Shown piece by piece: positions 25,036 through 34,862 of a DNA stretch of 64,000 nucleotides. This DNA is from Synechococcus sp. PCC 7336 (lineage in GTDB: Bacteria > Cyanobacteriota > Cyanobacteriia > Thermostichales > PCC-7336). The stretch is from contig NZ_CM001776.1 of assembly GCF_000332275.1 (NCBI RefSeq), positions 4,152,008-4,216,007 on the forward strand. The letters run 5' to 3'. The position numbers and the translations under genes were made by a program. The notes beneath the pieces were generated by a model, which searched no databases, was not told the origin of the DNA, and worked only from the letters and a program-made list of their open reading frames with translations. Position 1 is the stretch's first letter; each line of letters opens with the position of its first letter.

Positions 25036-26331
25036 ATGGCAGTAATGCGACCGGTGGGGGTGGATCTGTTTGCTGGAGCGGGCGGCATGACGTTGGGCTT
25101 CGAGCAGGCAGGGTTTGACGTGCTCGCTGCTGTCGAGCTAGATCCGATTCATTGTGCCGTCCACGAATTTAACTTTCCGTTTTGGCGCATTTTCTGTCGC
25201 AGTGCAGCTGAGATTACGGGGGCGGAAATACGGCAGAAGTCGGCGATTGGCGATCGCGACATTACCGTTGTGTTTGGCGGTCCCCCCTGCCAGGGGTGTT
25301 CCACGATGGGCAAGCGGGCTTTAGACGATCCGCGCAATGACTTGATGCGTCAATTTATTCGCTTAGTGGGGGAATTGCAGCCCAATTATTGTGTGATGGA
25401 GAATGTGCGCGGTCTGACGCTGGGCAAGCATCGCCAACTGCTAGACGAACTGGTAGAGACGTTGGGCGAAAACGGCTATGCTGCCCAGTTCGAGTTGCTC
25501 AATGCCGCCCACTTTGGCGTCCCGCAGGATCGCCAGAGATTATTTCTGATTGGCTGTCGCCAAGGGCAGAATCTTCCCTCCCATCCCAGCCCGATCGTCC
25601 GTCCGGCCAAGCCTTTGCATCGCGTCAGCGAGAATTCCGATTTGCCTAGAGGCCCGACAGTGGCCGAGGCCATTGCCGATTTACCCGAGATCGAGCAGTT
25701 TGAGGAGTTGTTCGCTCGCGACTGGGTGGAGGTGACGGGCTCTTCCCCCAAAAGTGAGTACGCGCAGCAGTTGCGGGGCGATCGCAGGGGCGATCGCGAC
25801 TTTTCCTATCGCCGCCGTTACAACCCCAATCTGCTCACCTGCAGCACCCGCACCCGCCATACCCCCCTGACGATCGAGCGGTTCCGCGAGACCAAACCGG
25901 GGTTTACCGAACCCATCAGCCGCTTTTTCAAACTGGATGCCCGCGGCTTGTGCAACACTCTCCGGGCCGGTACCCCCAGCAGTCGTGGAGCATTTACCTC
26001 CCCCCGCCCCGTCCACTACCAGTTTCCCCGCTGCATCACGGTCCGCGAAGCCGCTCGCCTGCATTCTTATCCCGACTGGTTCCGCTTCCACAGCACGAAG
26101 TGGCACGGCTTTCGTCAAATTGGCAACTCGGTCCCCCCACTGCTCGCCCGAGCCGTTGCTGCCGAGATCTTGCGGGCCTCTGGCATATCCCGCGTCCCAC
26201 CCAAACCGCTTCTCCCTTTAGGCAATGTCGAGCTATTGACGTTCAAAATGACCCGAGCTGCCCGCCACTATCAGGTGAGCCACCACACCATCGCCCCCCG
26301 CCAAAAAGTTGTTGTGCCGTCGAGAGTCTGA
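25036..26331 (+). CDS. DNA (cytosine-5-)-methyltransferase, orphan
   Basis: A 431-residue enzyme with motif I DLFAGAGG (about 10-17), motif IV GGPPCQG with catalytic C85, motif VI MENVRG, motif VIII QDRQRLFLIG and motif X RQIGNSVPPLLA. It transfers a methyl group from SAM to cytosine C5. No restriction endonuclease is next to it. Cyanobacteria commonly carry a solitary C5 enzyme for CGATCG, the core of HIP1 (Anabaena M.AvaVIII and Synechocystis M.Ssp6803I are the known cases). This gene is a good candidate, since HIP1 is abundant here, but the specificity is inferred. Confidence 0.9.
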   Translation: MAVMRPVGVDLFAGAGGMTLGFEQAGFDVLAAVELDPIHCAVHEFNFPFWRIFCRSAAEITGAEIRQKSAIGDRDITVVFGGPPCQGCSTMGKRALDDPRNDLMRQFIRLVGELQPNYCVMENVRGLTLGKHRQLLDELVETLGENGYAAQFELLNAAHFGVPQDRQRLFLIGCRQGQNLPSHPSPIVRPAKPLHRVSENSDLPRGPTVAEAIADLPEIEQFEELFARDWVEVTGSSPKSEYAQQLRGDRRGDRDFSYRRRYNPNLLTCSTRTRHTPLTIERFRETKPGFTEPISRFFKLDARGLCNTLRAGTPSSRGAFTSPRPVHYQFPRCITVREAARLHSYPDWFRFHSTKWHGFRQIGNSVPPLLARAVAAEILRASGISRVPPKPLLPLGNVELLTFKMTRAARHYQVSHHTIAPRQKVVVPSRV

Positions 26332-26408
26332 CGGGTTTTTGCCCGAGGTTTCGCGTGGCTGCGGAGCTGAGTCGTTAAACTGGACGGGAATTGGCGATCG
26401 GAAATCTT

Positions 26409-27494
26409 ATGGCCAAGCTCCCACGGGCAATCCTCGCTCTCGCAGTCGCTCTGCTAACGGTTGCGACCGCAACAATTGTTTACAGCCTGCAGAAAGAAAC
26501 GGGTAGGGAAGTGGCTCGCTGGCAAGAGGCTCAGTGGCAAGAAGTCGGTCAACTGCCCATATCCCTCGAATCGCACGGGATGGTGGCTCTGAATGGCTTT
26601 GTTTACGTGCTGGGGGGCTGGAATGAATCGAATGGACCGCATTCCGAGGTTTTCTTTGCTCCCTTGACTCTAGAGGGCAGGCTGGATGATTGGCAGCAAA
26701 CAACCGCTGCTATGCCGCTGAGGCTGCAGCACCATGCAGTGATGACCCATAACAATGCTCTCTACGTGTTGGGGGGTGACAATGGCTTTTGGGAAAATAG
26801 CCGCGTTTCGGATCGTATTTTTCGCGCTGTTCCGAACGATCGAGGAGATATTGCAGAATGGGTGGAGGTGGGAAAACTGCCGCAGCCGCGCACCGTTCAT
26901 GCCGTGACAGCCATCGGCGATCGCGTTTACGTTTTAGGGGGCACTCGGACTTTCCGTCCGGGAACAGAGGTGCTCGATACGATTTTCACGGCCACGATTT
27001 CCCCAGAAGGGCGTTTTGGAGAGTTTCAAACCCTCTCTCCTTTCCCCAACCCGATTAGCTGGCTAACAGCCACGACCGTCGATCGCCGCATTTTTGCAAT
27101 CTCCGGCAGGGTCAGTTTTAGCCAGGGGTTTGGCCCAGTTGGCTTGACGGCAGAGATCTGGGTTGCCGAAGCAGAAGCGGATCTGCAGCTATCTCCTTTC
27201 GAGGCGATCGGGACGACGGCAGCCCGCGGGCGTCATGCCACTGTGCTCTTAGATCGGACTCTAGTGTTAATTGGGGGCGGGGGAGCTAATGGTGCTCTCT
27301 CCACTGTTGAAGCGGCAGAGGTAGACCCGCAAGGCAACCTGTCGGCATGGAGGGAATTGGCTCCGTTGCCCGAAGCCCGCTTCGCCCACGCTGCCTTCGC
27401 TCGCGATGGCTACATTTATGTTTCTGGGGGGTTCTTGCGCTTCGGCGACAATGCCACCAGTCGAAAAGTGTTTCGGCTGACCTGGCACGAATAG
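26409..27494 (+). CDS. Kelch-repeat protein with N-terminal membrane anchor
   Basis: A 361-residue protein starting at ATG 26409 (in-frame TTG at 26391 is less likely). Residues about 7-25 form one hydrophobic helix (ILALAVALLTVATATIVY), a signal anchor. The rest has kelch-type blades, each with a G-G turn: GFVYVLGGWN, ALYVLGGDN, RVYVLGGTR, IFAISGR, TLVLIGGGG and YIYVSGG. That implies a beta-propeller exposed outside the cytoplasm, possibly a lectin- or protein-binding part. No catalytic residues are recognised. Confidence 0.8.
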   Translation: MAKLPRAILALAVALLTVATATIVYSLQKETGREVARWQEAQWQEVGQLPISLESHGMVALNGFVYVLGGWNESNGPHSEVFFAPLTLEGRLDDWQQTTAAMPLRLQHHAVMTHNNALYVLGGDNGFWENSRVSDRIFRAVPNDRGDIAEWVEVGKLPQPRTVHAVTAIGDRVYVLGGTRTFRPGTEVLDTIFTATISPEGRFGEFQTLSPFPNPISWLTATTVDRRIFAISGRVSFSQGFGPVGLTAEIWVAEAEADLQLSPFEAIGTTAARGRHATVLLDRTLVLIGGGGANGALSTVEAAEVDPQGNLSAWRELAPLPEARFAHAAFARDGYIYVSGGFLRFGDNATSRKVFRLTWHE

Positions 27495-27572
27495 ACTTCT
27501 TGCCCCTCGCCAACAGCGCCGAGCGATCGGAACTGTTCATGCTTGAAAAAATGATTTGGAGATCGTCTTGAC

Positions 27573-28136
27573 ATGGTACGCGTCCAATCTAAACTGCTGA
27601 CATTGGAGGAGTTTCTAAAACGACCGGAAACGAAGCCTGCGAGTGAATATATTGATGGAAAAATCATTCAGAAGCCAATGCCTCAAGGAAAACATAGCCG
27701 TATTCAAGGAGAGCTTTTAGCGACTATCAATAGTTTGGTCAAGCTTCAAAAAATTGCTTGTGCATTCCCTGAATTACGTTGCACTTTTGGCGATCGATCG
27801 ACTGTCCCCGATATTTCAGTTTTCGCTTGGGATCGAATTCCCTGTGATGAGAATGGAGAAATTGCTAATGCATTCCCCCTTGCTCCAGATTGGACGATTG
27901 AAATTTTATCCCCTAGCCAAAGTCATACAAAAGTAACGAAAAATATTCTTCATTGTCTCAAATATGGAACTCAGATGGGTTGGTCGATCGACCCAGACGA
28001 AAAGGCGGTGTTTGTTTATCGCTCCAAGCAAGAAACTGAGGTCTTCGATCGGCCAGACATGCTGCTTCCCGCACCATCTTTCATGAGTGTATTCAATCTT
28101 ACGATTGACGATTTATTTTCCTGGTTATTACTGTAA
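27573..28136 (+). CDS. Uma2-family (DUF820) protein
   Basis: A 187-residue paralogue of the genes at 14640 and 31731. Family marks: TLEEFLKRPETKPASEYIDG, then STVPDISVFAWDRIP, then WTIEILSPSQSHTKVTKNI, then GTQMGWSIDPDEKAVFVY. It has the expected D, E and K positions for a nuclease-like site. It is AT-richer than its neighbours. It converges with the Doc gene. The role is unknown. Confidence 0.8.
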   Translation: MVRVQSKLLTLEEFLKRPETKPASEYIDGKIIQKPMPQGKHSRIQGELLATINSLVKLQKIACAFPELRCTFGDRSTVPDISVFAWDRIPCDENGEIANAFPLAPDWTIEILSPSQSHTKVTKNILHCLKYGTQMGWSIDPDEKAVFVYRSKQETEVFDRPDMLLPAPSFMSVFNLTIDDLFSWLLL

Positions 28137-28162
28137 ATGTAGAATTGAAAGAGGGTGGAGGT

Positions 28163-28573
28163 TTACTCGGTTGATGAATCGAGCGATCGCCGTTTTTCAC
28201 TATTGTTTCTCAGCCATTCCGCGAGCTCTGCTTCCTGCACGCGGCCATCGGCGAGACCCTCCATGACGAGAACGGTTTGAGGACCTGGCTGCTCGAATTG
28301 ATATCCATTGAGTCCTAGGAATACTGCCATTGCAGCTAATCCCGTACGTTTATTGCCGTCAATGAAAGCATGATTTTGCGTAATTCCATATCCATAGGCA
28401 GCGGCTAGTGTAAAGATATCGGGGGATTGATACGCATAGAGATTTAGGGGTCTAGCGATCGCAGATTCTAATAGTCCGCGATCTCGAATTCCCACCGAAC
28501 CGCCAAATTGGCCGATGGAGGCGTTGTGGAGAGCAATAACAATGTCAGCAGTCAACCATCGCGGCTCTGTCAC
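28163..28573 (-). CDS. Doc-family toxin (Fic fold)
   Basis: A 136-residue Fic-fold protein with the motif HAFIDGNKRTG, the Doc version of the Fic active site. Doc toxins phosphorylate EF-Tu and so block translation. The start is GTG 28573, overlapping the stop codon of the antitoxin, consistent with a coupled toxin-antitoxin operon. The length is standard for Doc. Confidence 0.9.
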   Translation of the reverse strand: MTEPRWLTADIVIALHNASIGQFGGSVGIRDRGLLESAIARPLNLYAYQSPDIFTLAAAYGYGITQNHAFIDGNKRTGLAAMAVFLGLNGYQFEQPGPQTVLVMEGLADGRVQEAELAEWLRNNSEKRRSLDSSTE

Positions 28574-28809
28574 TTAGCCAGTTCCCGCATGACGTTGCGG
28601 TGGGTACTACTGAACTCCCGATAGAGTTGCATCGCTTCTGCGAAAACGGGATCGATGGGTTCGATGATGAGGCGACCCGCTTCGGCCACAATGGTGACGG
28701 AGTCGCCTAACTGAATGCCAGCTTGTTCGAGGACATTTTTGGGGAGGGTGACTGAGGCGGAGTTGCCCGATTTGCGCACTCTGGTGGTTGAGGTATTGGG
28801 GTTTGGCAT
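28570..28809 (-). CDS. AbrB/MazE-type antitoxin of Doc
   Basis: A 79-residue protein. The N-terminal half is a swapped-hairpin DNA-binding fold (VRKSGNSASVTLPKNVLEQAG), and the C-terminal half is a short helix (FAEAMQLYREFSSTHRNVMRELAK) that could bind the toxin. It precedes and overlaps the Doc gene, so it is the expected autoregulator and neutraliser. Confidence 0.85.
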   Translation of the reverse strand: MPNPNTSTTRVRKSGNSASVTLPKNVLEQAGIQLGDSVTIVAEAGRLIIEPIDPVFAEAMQLYREFSSTHRNVMRELAK

Positions 28810-28897
28810 TGGCTTGGTCGGGGGTTGTCATTACAGGGTAATGACAACAACAGGTATCGTCAAGGTCTAGCTCGGAGTTCCGCTCGCAAGCATTGGG

Positions 28898-29761
28898 TCA
28901 GTCACCTGCGATCGCCTTCGTCCCGGTCAGCAAGCCAAACTTAATCAGACCGCGAGCGTATCCCTGCGACATCAATCGCAAAGCCAAGGTGGCGCGCACC
29001 GTGCTCCATCCTGCTGTCAGCACTTTCAACAACACCCTCAAATCCTTGGCAGAATCCATCACCAAATCCCAAAAGGGGGCAACCTCAGCAGACCAATCGG
29101 CGCTGCGCAGGCTGTCGAGGGGAAACGATCGCGCGATCGCCTCGTACTCCCCCAAACTCACCACGTAGGGCAAGCAATAAACATCGTAAATCTGGGCTAA
29201 ATGCTGCTGCTCTGCTGCTGTCAGTGCCCCCTCTCGGTGGCACCAAGTGGCCACAATCAACTGCCCTCCAGGCGCGAGCACGCGGCAACATTCCGATAAA
29301 AAGCGCTGTTTGTCCGGCATGTGCTCGCCACTTTCAAGACTCCAGACCAGATCGAAGCTGCCATCTGCAAATGGCATCGCGAGGGCATCTGCCACCTGAA
29401 ACGAGGTGCGATCGGCTAACTGCGCCTGCACGGCCCGCTCCTGCGCTCGCCCAGCCTGCACCGGACTGAGGGTAATCCCCGTCGCTTGCGCCCCAAATCG
29501 CTCGGCTAGATACAAGCTACTGCCGCCAATACCGCAGCCCACATCCAACAAGCGATCGACCGTCGAGAGTTGGGACCAGTCAATCAGGCGATCGAGCAAG
29601 TCAATCTGAGCTTGACGGCGATTGGGGCGCGGCTGCTCCGGTTCGTAATAGCCGTGGTGCATGTGTTCCCCCCACACTTCCTCCCACAGAGCGGAGGAGC
29701 GATCGTAGAACCGTCCGATCCGCTGGTTGAGGGCAGTGCGATCGCCGTGAAAGTCAGACAT
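28898..29761 (-). CDS. Tocopherol O-methyltransferase-like SAM methyltransferase
   Basis: A 287-residue class I methyltransferase starting SDFHGDRTALNQRIGRFYDR at ATG 29761. Key motifs are WEEVWGEHMHHGYYEP, LLDVGCGIGGSSLYLA (SAM motif I), ADALAMPFADGSFDLVWS and VLAPGGQLIVATW. The W-G-x-x-M-H-H-G-Y-Y block is typical of cyanobacterial gamma-tocopherol methyltransferase and close relatives, which methylate the chromanol ring of vitamin E. Its start overlaps the lysC stop by 8 bp, so both are on one transcript. A related substrate cannot be excluded. Confidence 0.82.
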   Translation of the reverse strand: MSDFHGDRTALNQRIGRFYDRSSALWEEVWGEHMHHGYYEPEQPRPNRRQAQIDLLDRLIDWSQLSTVDRLLDVGCGIGGSSLYLAERFGAQATGITLSPVQAGRAQERAVQAQLADRTSFQVADALAMPFADGSFDLVWSLESGEHMPDKQRFLSECCRVLAPGGQLIVATWCHREGALTAAEQQHLAQIYDVYCLPYVVSLGEYEAIARSFPLDSLRSADWSAEVAPFWDLVMDSAKDLRVLLKVLTAGWSTVRATLALRLMSQGYARGLIKFGLLTGTKAIAGD

Positions 29762-31571
29762 GGGGTTCGTGCAGGTTGAAGGCGCTGTGGACGACTTGCA
29801 GAGCGCGATTGCCCTCTGAGGCGCGGACAATGCAGCTCACTTTAATTTCTGAAGTGGAGATCATCTCTAGGTTGATGTTAGCGGATGCCAGGGCCGCAAA
29901 TAGCTGGGCTGCTGTGCCGGGATGCGCTTCCATAGAGGCTCCGACAATACTGACCTTCGCCACATCTTCGTCGATCGCCACGCCACTGCAACCCAGCTCG
30001 TCAGAGAGTTGGTACAGTAGGGTTTTGGCGGTGGGAGCTCGATCTAGGTGGATGGTAAAGGCGATGTGATTGGTGGCAGCTCCCTCCAGATTGGTTTGGC
30101 TGCGCTGGCTTTGAGAAATGGTATCGACGGCAATGCCTGCGTCCGCCAAGCGACGGAAGATGCGGGCAGCATAGCCGGGGCGATCGGGTACATCCAAAAT
30201 GGCCAAGCGGGCTTGGTCGAAGTCGAGGGCAACGCCACTGACTGGCGAGTGGTTGCGGATTTTTGAAGGGGCGGGATCGGCAACGGCGTGAGGAACCACC
30301 TGAAAATATTGGCTGAGCTGGAGAGCCGCATCTCCAGCCCGATCGGCAGCAATGATACAACTGACCTTAATTTCAGACATGGAAATGAGCTGTAGGTTGA
30401 TATTGGCAGCAGCGAGCACCTCGAACATTTCGGCAGCAATGCCGGGACGACCGATCATGCCCGCCCCCGCAATGCTAATTTTGGCCACTTCGCAATCCAG
30501 TTCTACTTCCCGGCAGCCCAAGTCCCTCGCGACGGTTTGGGCAGCTTCTGCCGCTTCCGCTGCCACCGATCGCGGCACGGTAAAGGCGATGTCGTTGGTC
30601 ATCTCGCCCTTGGTCTCGTCAGGCGGGGTGGGATGGATCGATTGCAGGATGGTATCGACATTGATGCCCGCAGCCGCGATCGCCTCGAACAGGCGGGCAG
30701 CCACGCCAGGGCGATCGGGCACCCGCAGCAGCACGATTTTGGCGCGATCGCGATCGGCGGTGACGGCATTGACGGCCTGCGAAGTTTCCAAGCTGGCAAA
30801 GCTGGTGCGGCGACGGGGAGGGGGAGACAGGATGACGGTGCCCGGTTCGTCGGTCCAACTGGAGCGTACGACTAACTTCATGCCGAAGTTGCGGGCCAAT
30901 TCCACCGCCCGAGGGTGCAGCACTCGTGCCCCCAAGCTAGCCAGCTCTAGCATTTCGTCGCTAGTAATTTCGGGCAGCAGTTGGGCTTCGGAGACTCTGC
31001 GGGGGTCGGTGGTTAACACCCCCGGCACGTCAGTGTAGATTTCGCAGGCTTCGGCTTGCAAAGCCACGGCTAAGGCGACAGCGGTGGTATCGGAGCCCCC
31101 CCGCCCGAGGGTGGTGATTTCGAGATCCATTGCACTGGCAATCCCTTGGAATCCAGCCACAATAGGAACTTTGCCGCGCTCTAGATGTTGTTGGATGCGA
31201 TCGGTGACGATTTTGTGAATGCGGGCGCGGGAGTATTCCCGTTCGGTGAGGATGCCTGCTTGAGCGCCGGTCATGGAGATGGCGGGACAGTCGAGCTGCT
31301 GCAGGGCCATCGCCAGTAGCGCAATGCTCACTTGCTCGCCAGTCGAGAGCAGCATGTCCATTTCGCGGCGGAGGGCAACATCGTCGCTGGGGTGGGGCAC
31401 GATGTCGCAGGCCAGCTTCGCCAGCAAGTCGGTTTGTTTGCCCATAGCCGAAACCACCACCACCACCTGGCGGCCAGTGGCGACAGTGGCGGCAACTCGA
31501 CGAGCGACCGCCTGAATGCGTTCGACAGAGCCGACGGAAGTGCCTCCGTATTTATGGACGATCGGAGCCAT
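29754..31571 (-). CDS. lysC: Aspartate kinase with four ACT domains
   Basis: A 605-residue enzyme that phosphorylates aspartate, the first step to lysine, threonine and methionine. The kinase domain begins APIVHKYGGTSVGSVERIQ, with TLGRGGSDTTAVALA and EIYTDVPGVLTTDPR. The C-terminal 330 residues hold two paired ACT regions (VPDRPGVAARLFEAIA and VPDRPGYAARIFRRLA, each followed by a second copy). The doubled ACT set is typical of cyanobacterial aspartokinases and implies feedback control by lysine and threonine. ATG 31571 fits the family; an upstream ATG adds 25 residues. Confidence 0.95.
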   Translation of the reverse strand: MAPIVHKYGGTSVGSVERIQAVARRVAATVATGRQVVVVVSAMGKQTDLLAKLACDIVPHPSDDVALRREMDMLLSTGEQVSIALLAMALQQLDCPAISMTGAQAGILTEREYSRARIHKIVTDRIQQHLERGKVPIVAGFQGIASAMDLEITTLGRGGSDTTAVALAVALQAEACEIYTDVPGVLTTDPRRVSEAQLLPEITSDEMLELASLGARVLHPRAVELARNFGMKLVVRSSWTDEPGTVILSPPPRRRTSFASLETSQAVNAVTADRDRAKIVLLRVPDRPGVAARLFEAIAAAGINVDTILQSIHPTPPDETKGEMTNDIAFTVPRSVAAEAAEAAQTVARDLGCREVELDCEVAKISIAGAGMIGRPGIAAEMFEVLAAANINLQLISMSEIKVSCIIAADRAGDAALQLSQYFQVVPHAVADPAPSKIRNHSPVSGVALDFDQARLAILDVPDRPGYAARIFRRLADAGIAVDTISQSQRSQTNLEGAATNHIAFTIHLDRAPTAKTLLYQLSDELGCSGVAIDEDVAKVSIVGASMEAHPGTAAQLFAALASANINLEMISTSEIKVSCIVRASEGNRALQVVHSAFNLHEPHV

Positions 31572-31730
31572 GACAGATTGAAATCGATGCTGAGCAATCT
31601 TACTGCGATCGCGTCCCGCTTGCATCTCAATCGACAGGATTTTCAACCCTCAGCTCCAGATCGCCCCTCCAATCGTAGAGGTTGAGTAATCTAGAAACAG
31701 GCTTGAGGGTATATCGGCGTTTTCAACGAG

Positions 31731-32417
31731 ATGGTTATTCAGACAGGACAGCCAGAGCGAACCATTCCGCCCCTCGAAAGCGGCGACAAACTGACTCGGA
31801 CTGAATTCGAACGTCGCTACGAAGCGATGCCCCACGTTAAAAAAGCCGAGCTGGTCGAAGGAATTGTTTATATGGCTTCTCCCTTGCGCTTTAGAAGTCA
31901 TGGAAATCCTCGCAGCCGCATTGTGACTTGGTTGGGGGTTTACGAAGCTGCTACCCCTGGCGTTGTCTCCGGCGACAATGCCACTGTCCGTCTCGATGTC
32001 GATAATGAACTCCAGCCCGATGCATTACTGCGCTTCGAGCGTGGGGGGCAGTCTGTGATTAGCGCGGATGACTATGTGGAGGGGGCACCGGAACTGATTG
32101 TAGAAATTGCGGCCAGTAGCGCTTCTCTGGACTTAGGCGACAAGCTCGATGTTTACTGCCGCAATGGAGTACGGGAATATCTGGTCTGGCGAGTGTACGA
32201 TCGCGCCTTCGATTGGTTTCGGCTCCAAGCTGGAGTCTACGATCGCGTAGAGGGAGTGGGAATCATCCGCTCCGAACAGTTTCCGGGGCTCTGGTTAGAT
32301 CCTGCTGCCTTATTGGCCGGAAACTCGGGACAGGTCTTAGCTGTCTTACAGCAAGGTCTCTCCAGTGCAGAACATCGAGCTTTTGTCGAACGCCTTTCAG
32401 TCACTGCAACTGAGTAA
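31731..32417 (+). CDS. Uma2-family (DUF820) protein
   Basis: A 228-residue member of the same family as at 14640 and 27573. It shows LTRTEFERRYEAMPHVKKAELVEG, then NELQPDALLRFERGG, then PELIVEIAASSASLDLGDKLDVYCRNGVREYLVWRV. The D, E and K sites of the PD-(D/E)XK fold are present. It is longer than the other two owing to an extra C-terminal part. It is divergent from lysC. Confidence 0.82.
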   Translation: MVIQTGQPERTIPPLESGDKLTRTEFERRYEAMPHVKKAELVEGIVYMASPLRFRSHGNPRSRIVTWLGVYEAATPGVVSGDNATVRLDVDNELQPDALLRFERGGQSVISADDYVEGAPELIVEIAASSASLDLGDKLDVYCRNGVREYLVWRVYDRAFDWFRLQAGVYDRVEGVGIIRSEQFPGLWLDPAALLAGNSGQVLAVLQQGLSSAEHRAFVERLSVTATE

Positions 32418-32552
32418 CGGGAACTCAACGGTTCCGAAGTGGGTCATGGGGGCCAGTCAGCGATCGCACTCAGTTGAATCAGCCATTCTCAGGATTTATT
32501 GAGAGCCTAGAGCTAATCTGAAATCGCCACCATTACCCTTGAGGATCGAATA

Positions 32553-33635
32553 ATGACCCAGACGATCGCAAAACCGCAGTCGATCGCTGACTGGTTGGGA
32601 GACGAGGCAGACGATCTGCTCAATTACACTGCGAAGGTGTCGAGGGATTTATTACATTTGCCCAGCTCGGACTGGGTCGAGCGCATCTTTAGCCCCAGCG
32701 ATCGCTCCCCTCAAGTTTTGCGAAGCCTGCAGCAGCTTTTCGGCGCGGGACGGCTGGCCGATACGGGGTACCTGTCTATTTTGCCGGTAGACCAAGGCAT
32801 CGAGCATTCGGCGGGTGCTTCGTTTGCCCCCAACCCCCTGTATTTCGATAGCGAGAATATTGTCAAGTTGGCGATCGAGGGGGGCTGCAACGCTGTCGCC
32901 ACCACTCTAGGCGTTTTGGGCACCGTATCCCGCCAATACGCCCACAAAATTCCCTTTATTGTCAAAATCAACCACAACGAACTGCTCAGCTATCCCAATC
33001 GCTACGACCAAATTCTCTTTGCATCCGTGGAACGGGCTTGGAATCTCGGGGCAGTGGCGATCGGAGCGACGATTTATTTTGGCTCGCCGGAGTCGGCACG
33101 GCAGATTCAGGAGATCGGTGCGGCCTTTGCCCGCGCCCACGAGCTCGGCATGGCCACCATTTTGTGGTGCTATCTGCGCAACGATGTTTTCAAGCAGGAT
33201 AAGGACTATCACCTCGCTGCCGATCTCACCGCTCAGGCCAACCACCTCGGCGTCACCCTTCAAGCCGATATCATTAAGCAAAAGCTGCCCTCTTGCAATG
33301 GGGGATATGCCGCTGTGACGCAGGCAACCGGTCGGTCCTACGGCAAAACTAGCGATCTCGTTTACAGTCAACTTTCCAGCGACCATCCCATCGATCTCGC
33401 CCGCTATCAGGTGCTCAATTGCTATGCCGGTCGGGCAGGGTTAATTAATTCGGGGGGCGCTTCGGGACAAGATGACTTTGCCGAGGTTATTCGTACCGCT
33501 GTAATTAACAAGCGAGCCGGCGGTATGGGGCTCATTTCTGGCCGCAAAGCCTTTCAGCGCCCATTCGACGAAGGAATCCAGCTATTCCATGCCATCCAAG
33601 ATGTTTATCTATCTGACAGCGTGACCATTGCTTAG
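32553..33635 (+). CDS. Class I fructose-bisphosphate aldolase (DhnA/FbaB type)
   Basis: A 360-residue enzyme of the archaeal-type DhnA family. It cleaves or forms fructose-1,6-bisphosphate through a Schiff base. Seen: [63 protein letters not shown] (a likely Schiff-base lysine), [20 protein letters not shown] and [15 protein letters not shown]. It acts in glycolysis and the Calvin cycle. A short upstream gap holds the promoter. No operon partner is visible. Confidence 0.92.
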   Translation: MTQTIAKPQSIADWLGDEADDLLNYTAKVSRDLLHLPSSDWVERIFSPSDRSPQVLRSLQQLFGAGRLADTGYLSILPVDQGIEHSAGASFAPNPLYFDSENIVKLAIEGGCNAVATTLGVLGTVSRQYAHKIPFIVKINHNELLSYPNRYDQILFASVERAWNLGAVAIGATIYFGSPESARQIQEIGAAFARAHELGMATILWCYLRNDVFKQDKDYHLAADLTAQANHLGVTLQADIIKQKLPSCNGGYAAVTQATGRSYGKTSDLVYSQLSSDHPIDLARYQVLNCYAGRAGLINSGGASGQDDFAEVIRTAVINKRAGGMGLISGRKAFQRPFDEGIQLFHAIQDVYLSDSVTIA

Positions 33636-33792
33636 AGCGTTGCCCAGGTTGCCTATTTTCAGCAAAGTCCCTCTCGTGCAGAGCGATCGCGCGAAAAGTA
33701 GTTCTGTTCGCAGGCCAACACCATTTGGCGAGTGCTAGGCTAACCACATCTACACCCGTCAAAGTCCCATTTAAACCGCTTGTAGCAACTCC

Positions 33793-34506
33793 ATGATCCC
33801 CATCGGTGACAATATTCCCAGCCAACGACCGGCTGTCGTTGTAAAGTGTTTGGTGGCCACCAACATTTGCATATTTTTGTTCGAGCTATTGTTGATGTCC
33901 GGCGGTCAGTTGGAAGACTTTTTCCGCACATTTGCCATCATCCCCGCCCGCGAAATTGGCTCTCTACAGCAAGTTCTGTCTGGCAATATTTTTGTGTTGC
34001 CATTACTCCTGCTGCCCATTTTGACTGCGATGTTTTTGCACGGCGGCTTTTTTCACATTGCAGGCAACATGCTATTTCTCTGGGTGTTTGGGGATAATAT
34101 CGAAGATTTGATGGGCCACTGGCGATTCCTCGCCTTCTATCTCGTCTGCGGCTTTGGAGCGTCTGCGGCCCAAATCCTCTCGGACACGAGCTCGCTCGTG
34201 CCCAATCTCGGGGCCAGTGGCGCGATCGCCGGAGTGCTGGGGGCCTATCTGATTAATTTCCCCAGAGCGAGGGTAGAAGCCATCCTACCGCTAGGCTTTT
34301 TCTGGCTTCCCATTCAAGTCCCCGCCCTATTCTATTTGGGTTTTTGGTTCGTTCAGCAGACGTTTTACAGCATTGCATCCTTAGGCGTCAACAGCGAGAT
34401 GGGCAGCGGCGGCATTGCCTTCCTCGCCCATGCCGGAGGATTTATTTTCGGAGTTTCGCTCTTTAAATTCTTTGCCATTCACAAGAGTTCGCAAGCGCTC
34501 TTTTAA
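33793..34506 (+). CDS. Rhomboid-family intramembrane serine protease
   Basis: A 237-residue protein with about six membrane segments. The catalytic serine is in LGASGAIAGVLGAYL and the catalytic histidine in FLAHAGGFIFG. HGGFFHIAGNMLFLWVFGDN and RFLAFYLVCGFGAS match the conserved N-terminal loops. It cleaves membrane proteins within the bilayer; the substrate is unknown. It converges with ndhE. Confidence 0.92.
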   Translation: MIPIGDNIPSQRPAVVVKCLVATNICIFLFELLLMSGGQLEDFFRTFAIIPAREIGSLQQVLSGNIFVLPLLLLPILTAMFLHGGFFHIAGNMLFLWVFGDNIEDLMGHWRFLAFYLVCGFGASAAQILSDTSSLVPNLGASGAIAGVLGAYLINFPRARVEAILPLGFFWLPIQVPALFYLGFWFVQQTFYSIASLGVNSEMGSGGIAFLAHAGGFIFGVSLFKFFAIHKSSQALF

Positions 34507-34547
34507 GGATTTAGCGATCGCCTTACCGCCACTCGACCTCAAAGCAC

Positions 34548-34856
34548 CTACCACTTCAAGAGATTGAAACTCTCCATATCGATCGTGGCCCGGTTGCGGT
34601 AAATTGCTAGCACAATGGCCAAGCCAACCGCCGCTTCCGCTGCCGAAACCGTAATCACAAACACCGAAAACACCTGTCCGCGAATGGCTTGCGAATCGAG
34701 GAAGTTGGAGAAGGCGATAAAGTTGAGGTTGACCGCATTGAGTAGCAGCTCGATTGACATCAGCACTCGCACTGCGTTGCGGCTGGTGACAATGCCGTAA
34801 ATGCCGATGCAAAAGAGAATTGCGGCGACGACGAGAAAAAATTGCAGCTCTAACAT
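34548..34856 (-). CDS. ndhE: NDH-1 subunit 4L (NuoK-like)
   Basis: A 102-residue membrane subunit of NDH-1 (proton-pumping photosynthetic complex I). Three helices and the charged residues of the family are seen: [22 protein letters not shown] and [22 protein letters not shown]. It is the last gene of ndhH-A-I-G-E and follows ndhG by 6 bp. Full length. Confidence 0.97.
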   Translation of the reverse strand: MLELQFFLVVAAILFCIGIYGIVTSRNAVRVLMSIELLLNAVNLNFIAFSNFLDSQAIRGQVFSVFVITVSAAEAAVGLAIVLAIYRNRATIDMESFNLLKW

Positions 34857-34862
34857 ACGACC

